From Prionace glauca (Eukaryota > Chordata > Chondrichthyes > Carcharhiniformes > Carcharhinidae): a DNA stretch of 64,000 nt. A program made the position numbers and the translations under genes. Shown here one piece after another: positions 21,646 through 30,384 of the stretch. Within the stretch, counting starts at the first letter, position 1. Each line of letters opens with the position of its first letter. The notes beneath the pieces are model-generated. The model did not search any database and was not told the DNA's origin. It was given only the letters and a program-made list of their open reading frames with translations. The DNA lies in the NCBI GenBank assembly GCA_037974335.1, contig CM075729.1, positions 92,542,592 through 92,606,591 of the forward strand, in the 5' to 3' direction.

Positions 21646-22307
21646 TGAACCTCACTCCCAACTGTACATCTGCTGTGTGTTCACCCCCCTGCAAAGTACG
21701 GAGAGGCGTCACAAGGATTCCGAATGGTTTGCTCAGGTCAAAGTGCATGAGCAATGACTATGACTGTAAAGCTGATTTGACTTTTACTAAAGTTTCTTTC
21801 TGCCTGTCCCCACAATTCCATCGCTGATGTTTGTTTAGAAGCTGGTGTGGGGGGGCGAGGGAGGCCAGAGTTGTTGCTGAGTTCAGCAGGAACCTTCAAG
21901 TTGAGGAAGCCATGAGGAGGAGGCTGGTGATCAGGGAGTAGGGTGTCGGGGTTGACAATTGGAGGGGTGGGGGGTATAGAGGAAGCCATCGGGAGGCCAG
22001 TCTATTGGGGAAGGGGAGGTGGGGATGGGGAAGTCGGGGCCTGTGATCAGGGGAATGGGGAATTAGGTTGGGGAAACAATCGCAAGGCAGGGATGTGGGG
22101 ATGCTGATCCAGCAGACAGTGCTCAGGGGGAGGGATGGAGTTTGTATCGGGAGATGAAGACCATGGCTTTGATCTTCCCAATGTGTTTCCCAGTGAGCCT
22201 GGCTCCTCAGTCCTGACTGCTCTGAGCTGCTGTTCTTTTCACTGATTGGACAGTTATTGTTAGAGATTCAGACCACAGCACAAATCCCCAGTGTCAAAAA
22301 TAACTGC
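21646..22307 (+). other. G-rich spacer, no gene recognised
   Basis: Positions 21,840-22,150 are rich in GGGG runs (GTGTGGGGGGGCGAGG, GGGGAAGGGGAGGTGGGGAT) and could form quadruplexes on this strand. No coding or repeat identity was found. Confidence 0.4.
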
Positions 22308-22484
22308 AAAGACTGTCAGATCGGAAGATTGAAACGTAACCAACAGAGGAAGTGAAAGAAGGAGCTCAGAGCAGCTGGATGTTTGTTACTGAGACGGGAG
22401 AAAATGGTGAACCGTGTTCACTACCTCCAATCTCCCAGCACAGAAGGCACAGTGGGATACAGTCAGGAGGGAGTTATCCTGGGA
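22308..22484 (-). repeat. Inverted copy of sequence from the right flank of unit 1
   Basis: Positions 22,368-22,484 are the reverse complement of 10,917-11,034 with very few changes, and 22,308-22,360 of 11,478-11,528. The source is not a repeat that I know. It may be a moved piece of the flank of unit 1 or an unnamed element. Confidence 0.7.
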
Positions 22485-23835
22485 CATCACTGCAGGAGTT
22501 CCTCAGGGTCGTGTCTGAGACACAACCATCTTCAGCTGCTTCAGTAATGACCTTCAGAAGTGGGGATGTTCACTGATGATTACACAAAGCTCAGCACCAT
22601 TCACAACTCCTCAGATATTGAAGCAGTAACATTCGTACCACACAAGTACCACGGAATCACCATCTCCAACAAGAGAGAATTTGAACATCTCCCCTTGACA
22701 TTCAATGTCATTACCATCGCTGAATCCCCCACTGTAAAATCCTGTTGGTTCTGATTGACCAGAAACTGAACTGGACCAGCCTATAAATACTGTGTCTACA
22801 AGAGAAGGTCAGTGGATAGGAATCCTGCAGCCAGTAACTCACATCCTGACTCTCCAAAGCCTGTCCAGCATCTACAAGGCACAAGTCTGGAGTGTGATAG
22901 AACATAGAACATTACAGCGCAGAACAGGCCCTTCGGCCCACGATGTTGCACCGACCAGTTACAAAAACAATGACCCACTAGCCTATACCAATCCCTTTTC
23001 ATCCATAAACCTATCTACAGATCTCTTAAACGCCCCCAAACTAGGAGCATTTACAACTGCAGCAGGCAGGGCATTCCAATCCCTCACCATCCGCTGGGTA
23101 AAGAACCTACCCCTGACATCCGTCTTGTAGCTACCCCCCCTTAATTTAAAGCCATGCCCCCTCGTGCTAGCTTTCTCCATCCGAGGAAAAAGGCTATCAC
23201 TATCCACCCTATCTAAACCTCTAATCATCTTATATGTTTCAATAAGATCCCCTCTTAGCCGCCTTCTTTCCAGTGAAAACAACCCCAAATCCCTCAGTCT
23301 CTCCTCATAGGACCTCCCCACCATACCAGGCAACATCCTAGTAAACCTCCTCTGCACCCTCTCCACAGCCTCCACATCCTTCCTGTAATGCGGGGACCAG
23401 AACTGCACACAGTACTCCAAGTGCGGCCGTACCAGAGTAGTGCACAGTTGCAACATGACGCTGCGACTCTTAAATTCAATCCCCCTACCAATAAACGCCA
23501 ATACACCGTACGCCTTCTTAACAACCTTATCTACTTGATTCCCAACTATCAGGGATCTATGTACACATACACCTAGATCCCTCTGTTCATCCACACTATT
23601 CAAAGTCCTCCCGTTAGCCCTATACTCTCCACTTGTCTGGATGAGTAGAGCTCCAGCAACACTCAAGAAGCTCAACATCATCCAGGACAAAGCAGCCCCA
23701 CTTGATTGGCACCCCATTCACAAACATTAAATCCCTCCACCACTGTCGAACAGTGGCAGCAGTGTGTGCCATCTATAAGATGCCCTGCACGAACTCACCA
23801 AGGTTCCTGAGGCAGCACCTTCAAAACCCATGACC
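22485..23835 (+). mobile_element. L2/Rex-like LINE, interrupted by a family B copy
   Basis: The left part (22,485-22,898) starts in RT at ITAGVPQG-like CACTGCAGGAGTTCCTCAGG and reads TDDYTKLSTIHNSSD, FNVITIAESPT and QSLSSIYKAQVWSV. The right part (23,625-23,835) resumes with LDMSRAPATLKKLNIIQD-like and LHHCRTVAAVCAIYKM-like sequence. Several frame breaks are present. The two parts fit together without a target duplication. Confidence 0.75.
22899..23624 (-). mobile_element. CR1-like LINE family B nested in an L2/Rex-like LINE
   Basis: The reverse-strand frame 22,983-23,717 encodes RTLNSVDEQRDLGVCVHRSL through FFTQRMVRDWNALPAAVV and is open within the element. It is truncated at the 5' end after the YRANGRTLNS segment. 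The 3' tail begins AGAACATAGAACATTACAGC. The copy is young. Confidence 0.9.
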
Positions 23836-23859
23836 ACTGTCATCTGGAAAGACAACAGT

Positions 23860-24440
23860 AGTAGTGACACTAAGATAGGTGGGAAAAGTAAGTTACCAAG
23901 AGGAGGTAGAGACTCTGCAAACAGATAGGGACAGAGGAAGTGAGTGGCTAAACATCTGCAGTACAACCTGGGTAAATGTGAAGGTGTCCACTTTGGCAGG
24001 AAGAATAGAAAAGCAGTAAACTATTGAAATGGAGAGAGATTGTACAACTCGGTGCTACAGAGGGATCTGGCTGTCCTGGGACATCAATCACAACAAGTTC
24101 GTCTGCAGCTACAGCAAGTGATTAGGAAAACAGATGGAATGTCGGAGTTTATTACAAGGAGAATGGAATATAAAAATAGGGAAGTTTTACTGCAGCTGTA
24201 CAGGGTCTCGGTGAAACCACATCTGGAATACTGTGTACAGTTAAGGTCTCCTTATTTGAAAAAGGATATCATTTTGTTGGAAGCTGTTCCGAGAAGATTC
24301 ACCCGACACATTCCTGGGGTGAGGGGTTACCTCATGAAGAAAAGTTGGATCCATTGGAGTTTAGAAGAATGAGAGGTGATCTTATTGAAACATATCAGAT
24401 TGTGAGGGGACTGACAGAGTGGATATCAGGAGGATGGTGC
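23860..24440 (+). mobile_element. Old CR1-like LINE fragment
   Basis: The frame 24,040-24,372 reads RDLAVLGHQSQQVRLQLQQV, FITRRMEYKNREVLLQLYRV and PHLEYCVQLRSPYLKKDI, the region after the RT palm. Upstream, 23,960-24,020 has the KCEGVHFGRKNRK-like segment. It ends without a clear tail and is directly followed by another LINE fragment. Confidence 0.7.
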
Positions 24441-24499
24441 CTCTTCTGGGGCAGAGTGAGATGAGAATACAGAGGAACAAAGAGAATGAGCGATGTGCC

Positions 24500-25477
24500 A
24501 TTGGGATCGATGCTGCGTCCACTGTGATTTGTTGTTTATATAAATGATTTGGGTGAGAATATGGGAGGTATGGTTAGTACGTTTGCAAATGATACCAAGA
24601 TTGATGGCATAGTGGACAGTGAAGAAAGTTAGCTCCAGTTGCAACTGGAATTAGGCCAGTGGGCTGACAAATGGCAACTGGAGTTTAATTTAGATAAATG
24701 TGAGGTGATGTATTTTGGCAGATTGAACCAGGGCAGGACTTACTCAGTTATTGGTAGGGCATTGGGGGGAGTTACAGAACAAAGAGATTGAATGGTTCAT
24801 GTTCATAGCTCCTTGAAAGTGGAGTCACGGGTGGACAGAGTGGTGAAGAAGGCATTCGGCATGCTTGGTTTCATTGGTCAGAACATTGGATACTGGAATC
24901 GGGACGTCTTGTTGAAGTTATTCAAAACATTAGTAAGGCCACACTTGGAATACTGTGTACAGTTCTGGTCACCCTGATATAGAAAGGATATTATTAAACT
25001 AGAAAGAGTGCAGAAAAGATTTACTAGGGGGCTACCAGGATTTGATGGTCTGGGTTATAAGGAGAGGCTGGACTTTTTTCTCTGGAGCGTAGAAGGCTGA
25101 GGGATGATCTTACAGAGGTCGATAAACTAATGAAGGGCTTAAATCAACTAGATATTCAATATCTTTTCCCAAAGATAGGGGCATCTAAAACTAGACAGCA
25201 TAGGTTTAAGGTGAGAGAGGAGAGATACAAAAGTGTCCAAATGGGCAATCTTTTCACACAGAGGGTGGTGAGTGTCTGGAACAAGCTGCCAGAGGTAGTA
25301 ATAGAGGTGAGTACAATTTTGTCTTTTAAAAAGCATTTAGGCAGTTACATGGGTAAGATGGGTATAGAGGGATATGGCCAAATGCAGCAATTGGGCTTAG
25401 GGGTTTAAAAAAAAAGGCAGCATGGACAAGTTGGGCTGAAGGGCCTGTTTCCTTGCTGTAAACCTCTATGACGCTAT
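24500..25477 (+). mobile_element. CR1-like LINE family E, left neighbour of unit 2
   Basis: It starts just before the DLGENMGGMVS-FANDTKIDG segment (about 24,545), reads FGMLGFIGQNIGYWNRDVLL and TLVRPHLEYCVQFWSP, and ends with FTQRVVSVWNKLPEVVIE (25,130-25,408), GGGCTGAAGGGCCTGTTTCC and the TCTATGACGCTATGA tail. A few stops and frame changes are present. Its tail is also found left of unit 1 (131-177), so it was there before the duplication. Confidence 0.8.
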
Positions 25478-25985
25478 GAGATGAAGTGAGGGAGAAACGG
25501 AAAGGAATAGAGGGAGCAAGGATGAGAAGGGAGAAAGAAAGAGTGAACGAGAGGGTAAACAAAGAGTGTGAGACAGGAAGGAAAAGAAAGGGAGATAGCA
25601 AGAGTGTGGTGAATAAAGACAGAGACTAATGGAGAGTTACTCAAAGAGTGAAAGAGATAACAATTGAGAGAGTGATATCAATAGAGTGAGGGAGACAGAG
25701 ACTGAGGGACAGATATCGAGAGAAAAAGACTGAGAATGAGACTGAGGGACAAATATTGAGAGAGAGAGAGAGACGGCGAGTGAGGGAGAGATATCGAGAG
25801 AGTGAGACAAAGACTGAGGGACAAGTATCGAGAAAGACTCAGACAGTGAAACAGACTGAGGGACAAATATTGAGAGAGAGAAACAGCGAGTGAGGGAGAG
25901 ATATCGAAAGAGTGAGATACAGAGTCTGAGGGACAGGGACTGAGGGACAGAGTCTGAGGGACAGAGACTGAGAGAGGGGGAGAGA
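25478..25985 (+). repeat. Polypurine GA-rich tract upstream of V2
   Basis: Counterpart of 178-690, with the same degenerate GAGGGACA and ATATCGAGAGAG units and only small insertions or deletions. The conservation in position suggests that it belongs to the ancestral unit. Confidence 0.85.
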
Positions 25986-26031
25986 AGAAGAGGAAGTGAA
26001 AGGTGCTGACGTGGTTTCTCTGGGTCAGACC

Positions 26032-26085
26032 ATTTACAAACTGAGGAACAGGCAGTGAGACTCTCACAGGCTGCAGCTTTATAAA
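26032..26085 (+). promoter_or_regulatory. Probable V2 promoter: octamer-like site and TATA box
   Basis: ATTTACAA at 26,032-26,039 and TATAAA at 26,080-26,085 have the same spacing to each other and to the start codon as in unit 1. Sequence from here to the leader is identical in both units as far as I can see. Confidence 0.55.
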
Positions 26086-26145
26086 GCAGAGCCCAGTGAA
26101 GGGAGAGTTTATCAGTAACCAGGCACAGGGACACGAGCACACACC

Positions 26146-26194
26146 ATGATTTCAGCCATCCAGCTGCTCTGGCCTCTGGCATTCTGCATCGCAG
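26146..26194 (+). CDS. Ig light chain V2 leader exon
   Basis: The exon encodes MISAIQLLWPLAFCIAG, the last codon split by the intron, and is identical to the V1 leader. The donor is GCAG|GTACAA. The leader intron ends TTATCCTCAG at 26,379 and differs from unit 1 at about two bases. Confidence 0.93.
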
Positions 26195-26379
26195 GTACAA
26201 ATCTCTCTCCTTCCACCTTGAATATTTCCCTGCTCTCCATTTCAATCCAATTCTCCTGACTTGTGATTGAAGGGAAAATGCTGAAAGGAGAGGAACAGTC
26301 AGTGTCTCCAACAATATCTCATTGTACAGCCTCTTTCTGTGACAGTTCTTACTTCACTCTGTTTCTCTGTTATCCTCAG

Positions 26380-26677
26380 GTATCAATGGAGACATCAGCG
26401 TGACCCAGACTCCCCCGGTGCTGTCAGTGAGCCTGGGCCAGTCCGTCACCATCACCTGTACGACCAGTCAATCTGTTAGCAATTACATGGGTTGGTACCA
26501 ACAGCGAGAAGGACAGAAACCGGCTCTGCTGATCTATGCTGCATCAACTCGATTCACAGGAGTATCCGACCGATTCACCGGCAGTGGATCTGGGACAAGA
26601 TTCACCATGACAATCAGCAATGTTCAGAATGAGGATGTCGCTGATTATTACTGTCAGCAAGGCGCCAGCTCCCCCTA
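26380..26677 (+). CDS. Ig light chain V2 segment, kappa-like, germline and open
   Basis: This is a second functional-looking V segment of the same family. Framework 1 ([19 protein letters not shown] and its cysteine), the [15 protein letters not shown] stretch and most of framework 3 are identical to V1. Changes are SSYMS to SNYMG in CDR1, YYASN to YAAST in CDR2, RYTM to RFTM in framework 3, and a different CDR3 stub (QQGASSPY instead of QQGASDPL). The exon is one base shorter at its 3' end. It is unrearranged, with no stop. After joining to J2 it would give a light chain with a different germline binding surface from unit 1. Confidence 0.93.
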
Positions 26678-26705
26678 CACAGTGATACAGAGCCTTACAA
26701 AAACC
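26678..26705 (+). other. V2 recombination signal, 12-bp spacer
   Basis: Heptamer CACAGTG (26,678-26,684), 12-bp spacer and nonamer ACAAAAACC (26,697-26,705) are identical to unit 1 and to the consensus. Confidence 0.96.
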
Positions 26706-26710
26706 CAAAT

Positions 26711-29329
26711 ACACATAGCACCACCTCCTGTACTGACACATCCCACAGTTTTATATAATATATAATAATAGACACACAGTCCCACCTCCTGTACTGACAC
26801 ATCCCACAGTTTTATATAATATATAATAATGGACACACAGTCCCACCTCCTGTACTGACACATCCCACAGTTTTATATAATATATAATAATGGACACACA
26901 GTCCCACCTCCTGTACTGACACATCCCACAGTTTTATATAATATATAATAATGGACACACAATCCCACCTCCTGTACTGACACAACCCACAGTTTTATAT
27001 AATATATAATAATGGACACACAGTCCCACCTCCTGTACTGACACATCCCACAGTTTTATATAATATATAATAATGGACACACAGTCCCACCTCCTGTACT
27101 GACACAGCCCACAGTTTTATATAATATATAATAATGGACACACAGTCCCACCTCCTGTACTGACACATCCCACAGTTTTATATAATATATAATAATGGAC
27201 ACACAGCACCACCTCCTGTACTGACACATCCCACAGTTTTATATAATATATAATAATGGACACACAGTCCCACCTCCTGTACTGACACATCCCACACTTT
27301 TATATAATATATAATAATGGACACACAGTCCCACCTCCTGTACTGACACATCCCACAGTTTTATATAATATATAATAATGGACACACAGCACCACCTCCT
27401 GTACTGACACATCCCACAGTTTTATATAATATATAATAATGGACACACAGTCCCACCTCCTGTACTGACACATCCCACAGTTTTATATAATATATAATAA
27501 TGGACACACAGTCCCACCTCCTGTACTGACACATCCCACAGTTTTATATAATATATAATAATGGACACACAGTCCCACCTCCTGTACTGACACATCCCAC
27601 AGTTTTATATAATATATAATAATGGACACACAGTCCCACCTCCTGTACTGACACATCCCACAGTTTTATATAATATATAATAATGGACACACAGTCCCAC
27701 CTCCTGTACTGACACATCCCACAGTTTTATATAATATATAATAATGGACACACAGTCCCACCTCCTGTACTGACACATCCCACAGTTTTATATAATATAT
27801 AATAATGGACACACAGTCCCACCTCCTGTACTGACACATCCCACAGTTTTATATAATATATAATAATGGACACACAGTCCCACCTCCTGTACTGACACAT
27901 CCCACAGTTTTATATAATATATAATAATGGACACACAGTCCCACCTCCTGTACTGACACATCCCACAGTTTTATATAATATATAATAATGGACACACAGT
28001 CCCACCTCCTGTATTGACACATCCCACAGTTTTATATAATATATAATAATGGACACACAGTCCCACCTCCTGTACTGACACATCCCACAGTTTTATATAA
28101 TATATAATAATGGACACACAGTCCCACTTCCTGTACTGACACATCCCACAGTTTTATATAATATATAATAATGGACACACAGTCCCACCTCCTGTACTGA
28201 CACATCCCACAGTTTTATATAATATATAATAATGGACACACAGTCCCACCTCCTGTATTGACACATCCCACCGTTTTATATAATATATAATAATGGACAC
28301 ACAGTCCCACCTCCTGTACTGACACATCCCACAGTTTTATATAATATATAATAATGGACACACAGTCCCACCTCCTGTACTGACACATCCCACAGTTTTA
28401 TATAATATATAATAATGGACACACAGTCCCACCTCCTGTACTGACACATCTCACAGTTTTATATAATATATAATAATGGACACACAGTCCCACCTCCTGT
28501 ACTGACACATCCCACAGTTTTATATAATATATAATAATGGACACACAGTCCCACCTCCTGTACTGACACATCCCACAGTTTTATATAATATATAATAATG
28601 GACACACAGTCCCACCTCCTGTATTGACACATCCCACAGTTTTATATAATATATAATAATGGACACACAGTCCCACCTCCTGTACTGACACATCCCACAG
28701 TTTTATATAATATATAATAATGGACACACAGTCCCACTTCCTGTACTGACACATCCCACAGTTTTATATAATATATAATAATGGACACACAGTCCCACCT
28801 CCTGTACTGACACATCCCACAGTTTTATATAATATATAATAATGGACACACAGTCCCACCTCCTGTATTGACACATCCCACAGTTTTATATAATATATAA
28901 TAATGGACACACAGTCCCACCTCCTGTACTGACACATCCCACAGTTTTATATAATATATAATAATGGACACACAGTCCCACCTCCTGTACTGACACATCC
29001 CACAGTTTTATATAATATATAATAATGGACACACAGTCCCACCTCCTGTACTGACACATCTCACAGTTTTATATAATATATAATAATGGACACACAGTCC
29101 CACCTCCTGTACTGACACATCCCACAGTTTTATATAATATATAATAATGGACACACAGTCCCACCTCCTGTACTGACACATCCCACAGTTTTATATAATA
29201 TATAATAATAGACACACAGTCCCACCTCCTGTACTGACACATCCCACAGTTTTATATAATATATAATAATGGACACACAGTCCCACCTCCTGTACTGACA
29301 CATCCCACAGTTTTATATAATATTTAATG
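26711..29329 (+). repeat. 61-bp minisatellite between V2 and J2, 43 units
   Basis: The same 61-bp unit as in unit 1. First and last unit starts (26,711 and 29,273) are exactly 42 units apart, so there are 43 units. Units are more uniform than in unit 1. Variant units recur at a distance of 610 bp in the right half. The last unit ends with the same diverged TATAATATTTAATGAACAC as in unit 1, so expansion was internal. Confidence 0.97.
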
Positions 29330-29584
29330 AACACAAGAAAGGAAACTGAACAAATTATTTGCACTGTCCACTACACACTCCAGTCCCTGTCCACCGCTCG
29401 CTGAAGGCCTCGAGTTTCCCTCTTACTCTCCATGTCCACATATGAAGAGCATCTGAAAGATTTATCATTTAGAATTCTCAACTCTCCCAACAAAACACAG
29501 AGATATTGAGAGAAACAGAGAGAGAGAAAGAGTGACAGAGAAAGAGTGACAGAGAAAGACATGAGTGAGTGAATCAGAGACAGA
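29330..29584 (+). other. Spacer between minisatellite and J2 signal
   Basis: Counterpart of 3057-3317. It lacks a few bases present in unit 1 (near 29,390 and 29,468). Positions 29,511-29,575 are GA-rich. No gene. Confidence 0.7.
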
Positions 29585-29623
29585 GGTTTTTGTACAGCTC
29601 CTCCACTGGAAGCTGTCAGTGTG
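29585..29623 (+). other. J2 recombination signal, 23-bp spacer
   Basis: Nonamer GGTTTTTGT (29,585-29,593), a 23-bp spacer, and heptamer CAGTGTG (29,617-29,623). The heptamer has the same non-consensus third base as in unit 1. Confidence 0.94.
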
Positions 29624-29658
29624 CTTTACGTTTGGTAAAGGAACCAAACTCAGACTGA
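29624..29658 (+). CDS. Ig light chain J2 segment
   Basis: Encodes FTFGKGTKLRL, the same protein as J1, with one silent difference (TTT for TTC). The donor CTGA|GTAAGT follows. The leftover base joins the first two bases of C2 to make threonine. Confidence 0.95.
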
Positions 29659-30262
29659 GTAAGTAAAACTCAATCCTCCGTTATTCACCCTTTCAATGCT
29701 GAAACTTTCTCAAACACAAATACTGAAGAGTTGAAGGTGTTAGTGAGGAAGCTGCAGTCAATGAAATGGTTGATTGAAGAACACTGTGTAGAACAGGGAG
29801 TCCAGCTGTATTTCTTTCCTTCCATTCCCCCCTTTAAGCAGCAAGATATAAGTAAGCAGCTTTTACCCACCGTGTGGAGGAGATCTGGACGTTTGCAGAC
29901 TGTGTTCACATTCCTGCAGCATGGAGTGAAATCACTCTCTAGACTCCTGTCAGTCTCAGTGTGACACACACAGGCAGAGTTTGATGTGAAGTTGAACTCT
30001 CTGTCTCACTCTCTGATATAACTGATCACAGCAGCAGCACAGTCAGACACCGAGGTGCCACCTGCCCCAGCTTTCACTCTGCTCTCTCCACTCCCTGCTT
30101 ATCTCTTGCTGAAGTTCTGATGACAAACAGCCACAGCAGGGCTCACAATCCAGTGGCTTCAGTGTTCCAGGCTTTTGGGGAGACTCTCTGTTACTTTCTC
30201 TTTGGGATGGGTTGAATCCAATATTTATCCTCGATCCAACATCACTGGAAATGCTGATTGTT
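29659..30262 (+). other. J2-C2 intron, conserved single-copy part
   Basis: Closely matches 3392-4035 in unit 1. No repeat or gene is recognised. Its right end is cut by a 3-kb block that unit 1 lacks (about 30,263-33,267). Confidence 0.5.
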
Positions 30263-30384
30263 TCATTGCTGTGTGTGGGATCTTGCTGTGTACACGTTGT
30301 GACCAGTCCTCAGACTGGGTCCTTCATTTGTTAACATCCTGAACCGGATCCCAATTTTGTTTTGCTCCTGGGTGAGGTGCCGTC
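30263..30384 (+). other. Left edge of the unit-2-specific block
   Basis: Positions 30,265-30,300 (CATTGCTGTGTGTGGGATCT) resemble the body of the SINE-like repeat at 8.3 kb. The remaining bases up to the LINE are unrecognised. The exact 5' end of the LINE is uncertain and may lie near 30,385. Confidence 0.4.
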
